Of a stretch of 64,000 nucleotides of DNA, positions 17,521 to 26,381 are shown piece after piece (position 1 is the first letter of the stretch; every line of letters starts with the position of its first letter). The DNA comes from Aquitalea aquatica (GTDB taxonomy: Bacteria > Pseudomonadota > Gammaproteobacteria > Burkholderiales > Chromobacteriaceae): NCBI RefSeq assembly GCF_013911085.1, contig NZ_JACERN010000010.1, positions 62,001 through 126,000 of the forward strand, in the 5' to 3' direction. Made by a program: the position numbers and the translations under genes. Under the pieces are notes generated by a model, which was given only the letters and a program-made list of their open reading frames with translations, had not been told where the DNA came from and did not search any database.

Positions 17521-17757
17521 TCATATCAAATCATACGACTTCATTTTTTTACGCAGGGTATTGCGATTGAGCCCCAACAACTCGGCTGCCCGAGTCTGGT
17601 TGCCCTGGGTGTGTGTCAGCACCACCTCTATCAGTGGCTTTTCCACGCAGGCCAGCACCATGTCGTAGATGGAGGCAGGTATCTCGCCGTCCAGATCACG
17701 GAAATATTGTTCCATCGCCAGTCGTACCGACTGGGAAATATGTTCGTTGTTTTGCAT
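17521..17757 (-). CDS. fis: Fis-type nucleoid-associated DNA-binding regulator
   Basis: Small DNA-bending protein that regulates rRNA and many other genes. 78 residues from the ATG at 17757, the length seen in Neisseriales (shorter than the 98 of E. coli). The C-terminal helix-turn-helix reads NQTRAAELLGLNRNTLRKKM, the Fis/NtrC signature. The frame extends upstream to a GTG at 17793, which would add 12 residues and is less likely. It follows dusB by 93 bp, the arrangement known from E. coli, and shares its promoter. Confidence 0.9.
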   Translation of the reverse strand: MQNNEHISQSVRLAMEQYFRDLDGEIPASIYDMVLACVEKPLIEVVLTHTQGNQTRAAELLGLNRNTLRKKMKSYDLI

Positions 17758-17850
17758 GTTTATTGTTCTGTCTTCAGCATTTCGTGTGAACACTGCTGCT
17801 TCGCCCCGATGTCGGCCCCGGGCACCTTTACCGCCGTACTTCCCTGCCCG

Positions 17851-18870
17851 CTAGACCGGCAGCGACGCCTCCGGCAGGGAGTCATATTCCAGCCGCTCCG
17901 ATTGCGCGGCCAACTGATCAAAATAGCCGGCCACGGCCTGTCGTTGCGTCGTCGTGTCTTCCAGCTGATACATCGCCTGGCGAAACTCGTTGGAGCCCCT
18001 CAGCCCCCTGGTGTACCAGGCAATATGCTTGCGCGCGATACGACAGCCGGAGTATTCGCCATAAAAACCATACAAATCATCCAGATGTTCCAGCATGATC
18101 TGGCTGATTTCACTGACCTGCGGCGGCGGCAACAGCGCGCCGGTGTCGAGAAAATGCTGTATCTCGCGAAAAATCCACGGCCGGCCTTGTGCTGCCCGGC
18201 CTATCATCACCGCGTCAGCTCCGGTGTACTGCAATACCTGCTGCGCCTTGTGCGGCGTATCGATATCTCCGTTGGCAATCAGCGGAATACCGATGCTGGC
18301 TTTCACCGCACGGATGGTGTCGTATTCGGCGTCCCCCCGGTACATGTCTTCACGGGTGCGGCCATGCAAGGCCAGCGCGGCAATGCCGCAGTCTTCCGCC
18401 AGTTTGGCCACCCGTAGGGCATTGCGGTGCTCGGGACTCCAGCCGGTGCGGGTTTTCAGCGTAACCGGCACATCTACCGCGCGGACAACGGCTTCCAGAA
18501 TGCGCCCGACCAACGCTTCGTCGCGCAGCAGGGCGGAACCCGCCGCCACATTGCATACCTTCTTGGCCGGACAACCCATATTGATGTCGATGATCTGCGC
18601 ACCCTGCTCGACATTGATGCGTGCGGCCTCGGCCATCTGCTGCGGGTCCGAACCGGCGATCTGCACCGAAATCGGCTCCACCTCGCCGGCATGATCAGCC
18701 CGGCGCAAGGTCTTGGCGGTAGCCCACAGCGATTTGTTGGAGGTAATCATCTCCGACACCGCCATGGCTGCGCCCATTTTCTTGCACAGCATGCGAAACG
18801 GTCTGTCCGTCACACCGGCCATGGGTGCCACGATCAGCCGGTTTTTCAGGGTATAAGGACCAATGCGCAT
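17851..18870 (-). CDS. dusB: tRNA-dihydrouridine synthase B
   Basis: Flavin-dependent reduction of specific uridines in the tRNA D-loop. 339 residues. It opens MRIGPYTLKNRLIVAPMAGVTDRPFR, typical of DusB, and carries the catalytic-cysteine segment MGCPAKKVCN, VTLKTRTGW, ALHGRTREDMY and GNGDI-like IANGDIDT followed by GADAVMIGRAAQGRPWIF. It is the first gene of the dusB-fis operon, with a good promoter upstream at 18908-18936. Confidence 0.95.
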   Translation of the reverse strand: MRIGPYTLKNRLIVAPMAGVTDRPFRMLCKKMGAAMAVSEMITSNKSLWATAKTLRRADHAGEVEPISVQIAGSDPQQMAEAARINVEQGAQIIDINMGCPAKKVCNVAAGSALLRDEALVGRILEAVVRAVDVPVTLKTRTGWSPEHRNALRVAKLAEDCGIAALALHGRTREDMYRGDAEYDTIRAVKASIGIPLIANGDIDTPHKAQQVLQYTGADAVMIGRAAQGRPWIFREIQHFLDTGALLPPPQVSEISQIMLEHLDDLYGFYGEYSGCRIARKHIAWYTRGLRGSNEFRQAMYQLEDTTTQRQAVAGYFDQLAAQSERLEYDSLPEASLPV

Positions 18871-18907
18871 CAGGGTTTTCTGCGGTCAAACAAGCAAAAG
18901 GGCGGCC

Positions 18908-18936
18908 ATTGTAATGCTTTTTTTTTGAGCAGTAAA
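18908..18936 (-). promoter_or_regulatory. Candidate sigma70 promoter of dusB-fis with GC-rich discriminator
   Basis: On the minus strand TTTACT (18931-18936), a 17-base spacer containing nine A, and TACAAT (18908-18913) form a near-consensus promoter. The bases just after the -10 are GGCCGCCC, a GC-rich discriminator of the kind linked to stringent control in rRNA and fis promoters. The motif TTTTTTGAGCA occurs twice on the plus strand (18918-18931 and 18951-18961). Confidence 0.6.
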
Positions 18937-19017
18937 AACCTTTTTGCTTATTTTTTGAGCAAGGTCGATAGCGAGAAGAAATGGTACAGTCGGGTACTGC
19001 TGGAGGGGTGGGGATTG

Positions 19018-19377
19018 GAAGTCAGCCGATAAGCCGGGTTCTGTCGTTGGACAGTCATTCCTCTAGTACTGCCGTTACCGACAGTCTCAAGCAACCTACC
19101 CGGGGACAACGCGAGCCACGTTAACGCCCCCCTATTTGGTCTTGCTCCTGATGGGGTTTAGCCTGCCGTCCGTGTCGCCACGTCCGCGGTGCGCTCTTAC
19201 CGCACCTTTTCACCCTTACCTGTGCTGACAAGTCAGCCATCGGCGGTTCAGCTCTCTGTTCCACTTTCCGTCGCCTCACGGCGCCCGGCCGTTAGCCGGC
19301 ATCATGCTCTACGGAGCCCGGACTTTCCTCCCCGCCCCTGCTTGCGCAGCGACGCGGCGACTGTCTGTCTGACTTCC
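19018..19377 (-). ncRNA. rnpB: RNase P RNA (bacterial type A)
   Basis: Catalytic RNA that removes 5' leaders from pre-tRNAs. On the minus strand the 5' end GAAGTCAGACAGACAGTCGC and the 3' region ending AACCCGGCTTATCGGCTGAC pair and match the conserved P1/P4 parts of type A RNase P RNA. GAGGAAAGTCCGGGCTCC, the universal CR-I, is present inside the first 70 nt, and the length of about 360 nt is normal. TAAACT at 19385-19390 sits at the right distance for its -10 box. Ends are approximate to a few bases. Confidence 0.95.
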
Positions 19378-19481
19378 AGCCGACAGTTTACCCGAAGCAG
19401 ATCAAACACGCGGCATTTTTTCCTGCAGCCAAATAGCATTCATTTATACTAGCGGGTCATTTCTGCGGGGTTCGTTTAAGA

Positions 19482-22400
19482 ATGGAGCTGAATCAAGCCA
19501 GGCTGTCGCGCTTGCAGCTGCTTGGCACGCTGGTCATCATTTTCTTGCTGGCATTAACGCTGGCAGGCTATTTCCTGCTGACCAGCTGGACAGACTTCCA
19601 TTCCCGCCAGCAACAGATCGAAGGCGATGCCTACCAGCATGCCCGCGATTACCTGCAATCCTCTGGTGATCACACCACCCTGACCCTGCTGGCTTTGCGC
19701 GACCACTCCACCGACACCCTCAAGCAGCAACTGAAAGAACAGGTCGACCAGGCCTACCATGTGGCCGAAGGCATCTGGCAACGCGAACACCAGCGCTTGC
19801 CGGAGGCGCGGGTCAAGGCACTGATTGTCGAGGCGCTGCGCCCGCTGCGCTTTTTCGAAGGTCGTGGCTATTTCTTCATCGACACCATGGACGGGCGCTG
19901 CGTGTTGCTGCCCACCGCGCCGGAACGCGAAGGCAGCTCGCTGCTGGATAACCGTGACGACCATGGCCGCTACATCATGCAAGCGCTGATCGAATCGGTC
20001 AGCAACCCGGAGCAGCGAGGTTTTACCGCTTATCGCTGGTATTTGCCGGGCAGCCACAGCATGTCGGAAAAAGTGGCGTATTCGCGCCAGTTCAAGCCCT
20101 ATCGCTGGGTCATTGGCAGCGGCGAGTACATTGCCAATGTCGAGGCCAGCCTGCAGCAACGGGCCATCACCCTGCTCTCCCGCATGCACATGGGCCGTGA
20201 TGGTGACGATTTCATGCTGGTGGACAACCAGGGGGTATTACAGTTTTATCCCGCCGAACCTGCCTTGCAGGGCAAGCATTACCTGGCGCTGCCACCCGAA
20301 CTGCGCAAGCGGGTGCTGGAAGTACTGCAACTGGGCAATCGCGGCGGCTTCATGGAATACACCGTGCGTGAGGCCGGCAATGCCAATCCGGTCGCTCACC
20401 TGGCCTATGCCCGCCACTTGCCGGGCTGGGAGTGGACGCTGGTGACGGCCATGCATATCCAGTCCATCCGCGATGGCAGCGTACAGGCGCGCGAACAGCT
20501 GGACCAGCAATTGCTGCGCCGTATCAATACCACTCTGCTGATGACGCTGCTGGCCATGGCCAGTGCAGCGCTGTTTTCCTGGTTCTTCGTGCGCTGGATG
20601 GATGCGCTGGTGGCACGCTATCAGCAGGACTTGCGTCAAAGCCATGCCGAGCTGGAAGCCAGTACCCGCGAGTTGAAACTCAGCCATTTCATGATCGACC
20701 ACGCTACCGACCTGGTCGCACTGCAAGCGGCCGATGGCAGGCTGGTCTATGCCAACCGCGCCGCACTGGATTGCCTGGGGGCCGAAGCAGAAGGACAGCA
20801 GCGACTGAAAAAACAGCTGTTTGCCCCGACCGGCGTCAGCCTGCCACACACCTTTGAAACACGGCTGGAATGCTGCCAGGGGCATCTGCATCTGGAGGTC
20901 ACCCTCACCGGCATCGACTACCACGGTGACAGTTATCTGTGTGCCACCGCCCGCGACATCACCCCACGCCATCACGCCGACCGGCAGCAGCGGCTGGCAG
21001 CCAAGGTATTCGAATCCAGCAATGAAGCCATCCTGATCACCGATGCCGACAACCATATCCTGGCAGTCAACCGTGCCTTCAGCCTGATTACCGGCTTTGC
21101 CGAGCAGGAGGTATTGGGACTGACCCCTGCCCTGCTGGCTTCTGGCCAACACGATGCCGATTTCTATAGCCGCATGTGGGAAAGCCTGGACAAGCGTGGC
21201 CAGTGGTCCGGGGAAATCTGGAACCGTCGCAAAAACGGTGAAGCCTTTCCCGAGTGGCTGAATATCAGTGTACTGACCGACGAACAGGGCCAGATCACCC
21301 ACCACGTGGCGCTATTTACCGACATCTCGGAACGCAAGGAACACGAGGCACGCATCCAGCATCTGGCGGAATACGATGCGCTGACCGACCTGCCCAATCG
21401 CATCCTGGTCAACGACCGCCTGCAGCAAGCCATCCGCCTGGCGGAACGCCATGGCGGCCAGCTGGCGGTACTGTTTGTCGACCTGGATCACTTCAAGAAC
21501 ATCAACGACACCCTGGGCCACAACAGCGGCGACGAACTGCTCAAGCAGGTAGCCAGCCGGCTGTGCGGTGCAGTGCGTGAGCTGGACACCGTGGGCCGTA
21601 CCGGTGGCGACGAGTTCGTACTCATCCTGCCGGCCATTGCCCAGCCAGACGAAGCCGCGCAGGTTGCCGAACGCATCCTGCGCGCCATGCAGGCACCATT
21701 TGATATTGATGACAATGCACTGGTGGTGGGATGCAGCATCGGCATCAGCCTGCTGCCGGGTGATGGCAACGACATCCAGACCCTGCTGATGAATGCCGAC
21801 CTGGCGATGTACCACGCCAAGGCCCATGGCCGGAATACCTTCCGCTTCTATACCCGCGAAATGAATACCCAGGTAGCGGACCGACTGCAACTGGAAAACC
21901 GGCTGCGCCGGGCGCTGGAGCAGGATGAGCTGTTCCTGTTGTTCCAGCCACAACACGACATCAACAGCCAGGCGCTGATCGGCTGCGAGGTATTGCTACG
22001 CTGGCAGGACCCGACAGAGGGGCTGATCATGCCCAGTCGCTTTATCCCCATTGCAGAAGACAGCGGCCTGATCGTGCCACTGGGACGCTGGGTCTTGCGA
22101 GAAGCCTGCCTGCAGATGGCACGCTGGCGCGCACAAGGCCTGCAGCTGCCCAAGATCGCCGTCAATGTGTCGGCTCGCCAGCTGGCACGGCTGGACTTCA
22201 CCGACGAAGTGCGGGATGCCCTGCAAGAAAGCGGGCTGCCCGGTCATTGCCTGGAAATCGAGGTTACCGAAAGCACATTGATGGAAGATGCAGACCTGGC
22301 ATCGCGCCAACTGGCCATCATCAAGGCCATGGGGGTGCGGCTATCGGTCGACGATTTTGGCACCGGCTACTCCAGCCTGGCCTACCTCAAGCGCTTTGCC

Positions 22401-22652
22401 CCAGACACCATCAAGATCGACCGCTCCTTTGTCAGCGACCTGCCCGGCGACAGCGAAGACGCCGCCATTGTGTCCGCCATCATTCATCTGGCACGGGCCC
22501 TTGGCATGAGCACCCTGGCCGAAGGCGTGGAAACCATGGAGCAGTGCGACTTCCTGCGCCAACTGGGTTGCAGCGGCATCCAGGGTTATCTGCTGGGCAA
22601 GCCACAGGATGCCAACTCCATTGCACGTCAGCTAGGCGAGCTGGTCAGCTGA
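19482..22652 (+). CDS. Membrane Cache-PAS-PAS-GGDEF-EAL cyclic-di-GMP enzyme
   Basis: Signalling protein of 1056 residues. Transmembrane helix near 14-34, a periplasmic double Cache region (about 40-330, with two FFIDTMDGR / FMLVDNQGV-type strands), a second helix near 345-368, two PAS domains (about 390-500 and 510-620), GGDEF (about 635-795) and EAL (about 805-1056). The cyclase motif GGDEF is intact (near residue 708) and is preceded at five residues by RELD, the RxxD product-inhibition site. The phosphodiesterase half has EVLLRW in place of EAL, plus NVSARQ, EVTES, DDFGTGYSS, IKIDRSF and EGVE, so catalytic acids and lysine are present. Either activity is possible, depending on the ligand sensed. 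TATACT at 19445-19450 may be its -10. Confidence 0.93.
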   Translation: MELNQARLSRLQLLGTLVIIFLLALTLAGYFLLTSWTDFHSRQQQIEGDAYQHARDYLQSSGDHTTLTLLALRDHSTDTLKQQLKEQVDQAYHVAEGIWQREHQRLPEARVKALIVEALRPLRFFEGRGYFFIDTMDGRCVLLPTAPEREGSSLLDNRDDHGRYIMQALIESVSNPEQRGFTAYRWYLPGSHSMSEKVAYSRQFKPYRWVIGSGEYIANVEASLQQRAITLLSRMHMGRDGDDFMLVDNQGVLQFYPAEPALQGKHYLALPPELRKRVLEVLQLGNRGGFMEYTVREAGNANPVAHLAYARHLPGWEWTLVTAMHIQSIRDGSVQAREQLDQQLLRRINTTLLMTLLAMASAALFSWFFVRWMDALVARYQQDLRQSHAELEASTRELKLSHFMIDHATDLVALQAADGRLVYANRAALDCLGAEAEGQQRLKKQLFAPTGVSLPHTFETRLECCQGHLHLEVTLTGIDYHGDSYLCATARDITPRHHADRQQRLAAKVFESSNEAILITDADNHILAVNRAFSLITGFAEQEVLGLTPALLASGQHDADFYSRMWESLDKRGQWSGEIWNRRKNGEAFPEWLNISVLTDEQGQITHHVALFTDISERKEHEARIQHLAEYDALTDLPNRILVNDRLQQAIRLAERHGGQLAVLFVDLDHFKNINDTLGHNSGDELLKQVASRLCGAVRELDTVGRTGGDEFVLILPAIAQPDEAAQVAERILRAMQAPFDIDDNALVVGCSIGISLLPGDGNDIQTLLMNADLAMYHAKAHGRNTFRFYTREMNTQVADRLQLENRLRRALEQDELFLLFQPQHDINSQALIGCEVLLRWQDPTEGLIMPSRFIPIAEDSGLIVPLGRWVLREACLQMARWRAQGLQLPKIAVNVSARQLARLDFTDEVRDALQESGLPGHCLEIEVTESTLMEDADLASRQLAIIKAMGVRLSVDDFGTGYSSLAYLKRFAPDTIKIDRSFVSDLPGDSEDAAIVSAIIHLARALGMSTLAEGVETMEQCDFLRQLGCSGIQGYLLGKPQDANSIARQLGELVS

Positions 22653-24047
22653 CATGCGCCTGGCAGTTGTCGTCAGCTCGGCCTTATGCGGACGCGGTAT
22701 CAGCAGCGAAGTCAGCCAGGCCAGCCCCACGATGCACAAGCCAACCAGCATGCCACTGGATGCGGCGGGAACGCCCGGCAGCCAAGCCGGCAGCGCTGGC
22801 AGCACGGCGAAGCTGAGCCCGGCTCCCAGATTGAAGGCACCCGCATTCAGGCCGGGCAACAGCCCCGGATATTGCGGAGGCGACAGCACCACGCCCAGGC
22901 CATTCAGCATGATGTTGGCCGTACCGGCATAAGCCACGCCGGCCAGCACGCAGGCAAGCACCATCCACCACAGGCTGTACAGGCCAAAAACCAGCATCAG
23001 CACGATGGCAAGCATGCTGCCGGCCAAGCCCAGCCGCAATACCCGGCCATAGCCCCATTGCGGCGCCAGCCGCCCGGCCCATGGCCCCACCAGCCAGCCC
23101 ACCAGCGCATAGGGGGTCAGCAACAACCAGGAAGCATGATCCGCCGCCAGACCAAAACCACTGCCCGTTTGCTGGGCATGCGCCATCACCAGGCCATTGA
23201 TGATGGCGAACACGCCGCTCATGGTCAGTATCGTGGTCAGCAGCAAGGCCCAGGTGCTGCGCTGGCGCAGGATATCCAGGGCCACCAGCGGCTGCGGACT
23301 GTGCTGCTGCCGGCGCAGGAACAGGGCAAAAGCCACTAGCGCCAGCAAGACCATGCCACCGATGCCACCCCACTGGGCAGGGCCAGCCGCGGCCGCCAGA
23401 TTCAGCGCCCACAGCAGGCTGGCCAGCGTCAACACCAGCCACCCCACACCGGGCCAGTCCATGGCCGCCCCAACCGACGGGCGTGACTCTGGCGCACATC
23501 TGGCAACCAGCACACAGGCCACGGCGGCCACGATGGCAATACACCAGAATACCGCCCGAAAACCGAAGTGGGTCGCCAGCAGCCCTCCGGCAATGGCATC
23601 GATGCCGGCGATGCCACCATTGACTGCCGTGATCACGCCCATCAGCAGGCCGTAACGCTTAGGCTCCGCTATCTGATGGTGCAACATCAGCAAACAGATG
23701 GGCACCACCGGGCCGGATACCCCCTGGATCAGCCGGGCCAGTTGCAGTACCGCGATGGAAGGAGCCAGTGCCGCCAGTACGCTACCACCCAGCATGATCA
23801 ACAACATGCCCAATAACACCCGCCGACGGCCCAGCATGTCGCCCAGACGGGGCAGGAACAGCGAAAACAAGGCCGCCGCAGTGAAAAAGGCCGTCTGCGA
23901 CATGCCCACTGCCGCGTCACTGGCCTGCAATTCGCGGGCGATGGTCACCAGCACCGGACTGAGCATGCTGGCATTGAGTTGGAAGGCGACACAGGCAGCC
24001 AGCAGCGCCGTCATCAGGCTGGTAGTGGAAGGAGCAGGCTGGCTCAT
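22632..24047 (-). CDS. Major facilitator superfamily transporter (DHA2-like)
   Basis: 471 residues with about 12-14 hydrophobic segments. The loop after the second segment (RLGDMLGRRRVLLGM) is the MFS motif A, and RLIQGVSGPVVPICLLML is a motif-C-like segment of drug/H+ antiporters. The ATG at 24047 overlaps the stop of the nucleoside hydrolase gene by four bases, so the two are co-translated. The pairing suggests nucleoside or base transport rather than drug export, which is inference. The 3' end overlaps the convergent c-di-GMP gene by 21 bp. Confidence 0.82.
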   Translation of the reverse strand: MSQPAPSTTSLMTALLAACVAFQLNASMLSPVLVTIARELQASDAAVGMSQTAFFTAAALFSLFLPRLGDMLGRRRVLLGMLLIMLGGSVLAALAPSIAVLQLARLIQGVSGPVVPICLLMLHHQIAEPKRYGLLMGVITAVNGGIAGIDAIAGGLLATHFGFRAVFWCIAIVAAVACVLVARCAPESRPSVGAAMDWPGVGWLVLTLASLLWALNLAAAAGPAQWGGIGGMVLLALVAFALFLRRQQHSPQPLVALDILRQRSTWALLLTTILTMSGVFAIINGLVMAHAQQTGSGFGLAADHASWLLLTPYALVGWLVGPWAGRLAPQWGYGRVLRLGLAGSMLAIVLMLVFGLYSLWWMVLACVLAGVAYAGTANIMLNGLGVVLSPPQYPGLLPGLNAGAFNLGAGLSFAVLPALPAWLPGVPAASSGMLVGLCIVGLAWLTSLLIPRPHKAELTTTARRMSADQLA

Positions 24048-24988
24048 GACTGCTTCGCCGCGATGTGCTGCAGGGCATCGATGATCATCTGCCAGAAATA
24101 GTTATGATCCAGCTGTACCGCGACCTGGGTATGGCAGTCTGCTGGCGGCGGCGCACGAAAATCGGCCACGGTCATGCCCAGCGTCAGCGTGCCGTGCAAT
24201 TCCACATCCAGCTGTGCCTTGCGTACTGTCATCACCTGCGAGTCGATGACATAGGCCACCGCACAGGGGTCGTGTACCGGCGGAGAGGCAAAGCCCTGTT
24301 CACGGAGGTAGGTTTCGCCAAAGAAGGCCAGTAGTTCCTGCACGAAGCGGGCCGGGGCCGTCTGCAGCGCAGCAATGCGCGCCTGTACCTCCGGTGTGGC
24401 AAGCGCCTGGTGGGTCAGGTCCAGCCCTACCATGGTAAGCGGCCAAGGAGTGTTGAACACGATGTGGGCAGCCTCGGGATCGATCTTGATATTGAATTCG
24501 GCCACCGCGCTCCAGTTACCGGTATGGTAGCCACCACCCATCAACACCACCTCGCGCACCCGGCTGGCGATGCGTGGCTCCTTGCGTACCGCCAGCGCGA
24601 TATTGCTCAGCGCGCCGGTGGGCACCAGCGTGATCTCGCCCGGTGGGTGCTGCATGATCAGCTCGATGATCAGGTCCACTGCGTGGCGCGGATCCAGCTG
24701 GCGTCGTGGCTCCGGCAACTGCGGGCCATCCATGCCGCTATCGCCGTGAATGGAGGGTGCCACTTCGATTTCCCGCACCAGTGGGCGTGGGCAGCCAGCG
24801 GCAATGGGGACATGAATACCGGCCAGTTCAGCCACAGCCAGTGCATTGCGCGTCACTTTTTCCAGCGTCTGATTACCAGCCACCGTGGTGATGGCCAACA
24901 GTTCGATGGCCGGGCTGCCATGGGCCAGCAGCATGGCGATGGCATCGTCGTGGCCGGGATCGCAATCGAGGATGATCTTGCGGGGCAT
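24044..24988 (-). CDS. Inosine/uridine-preferring nucleoside hydrolase family protein
   Basis: Cleaves the N-glycosidic bond of ribonucleosides in salvage. 314 residues. The calcium-site motif DCDPGHDDAIAML is at the N-terminus; VLMGGGYHTGNW with AEFNIKIDPEAA and the late HDPCAVAYVID supply the other conserved ligands. Substrate preference (RihA/RihB/RihC type) cannot be read with confidence. It is the first gene of a two-gene unit with the MFS transporter. Confidence 0.9.
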   Translation of the reverse strand: MPRKIILDCDPGHDDAIAMLLAHGSPAIELLAITTVAGNQTLEKVTRNALAVAELAGIHVPIAAGCPRPLVREIEVAPSIHGDSGMDGPQLPEPRRQLDPRHAVDLIIELIMQHPPGEITLVPTGALSNIALAVRKEPRIASRVREVVLMGGGYHTGNWSAVAEFNIKIDPEAAHIVFNTPWPLTMVGLDLTHQALATPEVQARIAALQTAPARFVQELLAFFGETYLREQGFASPPVHDPCAVAYVIDSQVMTVRKAQLDVELHGTLTLGMTVADFRAPPPADCHTQVAVQLDHNYFWQMIIDALQHIAAKQS

Positions 24989-25080
24989 GGAGTGTCCTTA
25001 AGCGGGCGATTGAGACAGGGCTGCCATTGTGAACCGCTGGCAACGAGGGTGGATGCTGGCGCAAACGCCAGTTTCCGCGC

Positions 25081-26277
25081 TCAATCAGCTGTGGCGGCCG
25101 TGGCCGGCCCCAGCCAGTGTTCCACCAACCGCACCCAGAAACTGGCGGCTAGCGGCAAAGCCTGGTCGTTGAAGTCATAGCCGGGGTTGTGCACCATGCA
25201 GCCGCCATCACCATCGCCATTGCCGACGATGAAGTAGCAGCCAGGTATTTGCTCCAGCCAGTAAGCAAAATCCTCGCTACCGGTCAGCGGCTCCAGATCC
25301 CGGATGACATTGTTTTCACCCAGCCACTCGCTCGCCAGCAACATGGCCTGCTGGGTGATGACATCATCGTTGACCAGTACCGGATAGCCGTGCTGAAACA
25401 GCACTTCCGCCTGTGCGCCGAAGCCAGCGGCATGCTGCTCGGCCAGTTGGTGGATGCGCTGGTGCAGCAGATCGCGCACGGCCGGGTTCAGCGCACGTAC
25501 GGTGAGGCGCAATTCGGCACTGGCCGGAATCACGTTGGCAGCATCGCCAGCCAGGATGGCGCCCACGGTGAGCACGGCGGTTTCCAGCGGTGGCACATTG
25601 CGTGAGACGATGGTTTGCAGTGCCAGTACCAGCGACGCAGCCACCACCACCGGATCTACCGCGCGTTGTGGCATCGCGCCATGGCCACCCGTGCCATGGA
25701 TCAGAATGGTGATGGTATCGGTGGAGGCCATGAAGGCACCGGCACGGAAACCCAGCTTGCCCAGCGGGATGCCCGGCATATTGTGCAGGGCGAAGATGGC
25801 ATCGCAGGGAAAGCGCTGAAACAATCCGTCATCCAGCATGCGCTGGGCACCAGAGCCGCCATGCCCCTCTTCGGCCGGCTGGAAAATCAGGTGCAGGGTG
25901 CCGGCAAAACGCCGGCTGTGTGCCAACTCGCAAGCGGCGGCCAGCAGGATGGCGGTGTGGCCATCGTGGCCGCAGGCATGCATCTTGCCATCGATGCGAC
26001 TGGCCCAGGGCAGGCCGGTTTCCTCCTGGATGGGCAGGGCGTCCATATCGGCCCGCAGACCGATGGTCGGCCCGCGACCACAATGCAGTGTCGCCACCAC
26101 CCCGGTACCGCCAATTCCCTCGGTAAGCTGGTAGCCCCAGCCCTGCAGCTTTTCCATCACCAGCCGCCGGGTATTGAATTCCTCGAAACCCAGTTCGGGA
26201 TGGGCATGCAACTGGCGGCGCAGGGCCACCATTTCATCGTTGATACGCAGGATGCCGGGCAGGATGGCGCTATGCAT
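25081..26277 (-). CDS. M20-family amidohydrolase (hippurate hydrolase / N-acyl-amino-acid deacylase type)
   Basis: Zinc peptidase-like hydrolase that removes acyl groups from N-acyl amino acids. 398 residues. HPELGFEE near residue 27, MHACGHDGHTA (metal ligands), the catalytic EEGHGGSGA, and FALHNMPGIPLGKLGFRAG are characteristic. The dimerisation (lid) domain lies at about 190-300. It is probably transcribed separately from the nucleoside hydrolase (92-bp gap). The exact substrate is unknown. Confidence 0.88.
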   Translation of the reverse strand: MHSAILPGILRINDEMVALRRQLHAHPELGFEEFNTRRLVMEKLQGWGYQLTEGIGGTGVVATLHCGRGPTIGLRADMDALPIQEETGLPWASRIDGKMHACGHDGHTAILLAAACELAHSRRFAGTLHLIFQPAEEGHGGSGAQRMLDDGLFQRFPCDAIFALHNMPGIPLGKLGFRAGAFMASTDTITILIHGTGGHGAMPQRAVDPVVVAASLVLALQTIVSRNVPPLETAVLTVGAILAGDAANVIPASAELRLTVRALNPAVRDLLHQRIHQLAEQHAAGFGAQAEVLFQHGYPVLVNDDVITQQAMLLASEWLGENNVIRDLEPLTGSEDFAYWLEQIPGCYFIVGNGDGDGGCMVHNPGYDFNDQALPLAASFWVRLVEHWLGPATAATAD

Positions 26278-26324
26278 GGAAACAGTCTCCGCAATCAGGA
26301 ACAGGACTGCAAAGACTGGGAGAA

Positions 26325-26372
26325 AACCCCTGGCAGGCGATACCGGGACAAAGTGCAGGCTTGCCCGCCAGG
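26325..26372 (-). terminator. Weak terminator-like hairpin after tamB
   Basis: CCTGGCGGGC and GCCTGCCAGG (minus strand; nine of ten paired, one G-U) flank a 24-base loop and are followed by GGTTTT. It lies just past the tamB stop. Confidence 0.35.
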
Positions 26373-26381
26373 AGTGGGGCT

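Noticed and set aside
15801-17570. A plus-strand frame of 589 codons opposite purH
   Set aside because: It is antisense to a certain gene; the product is His/Gly/Val-rich, typical of the shadow frame of GC-rich genes, with no domain.
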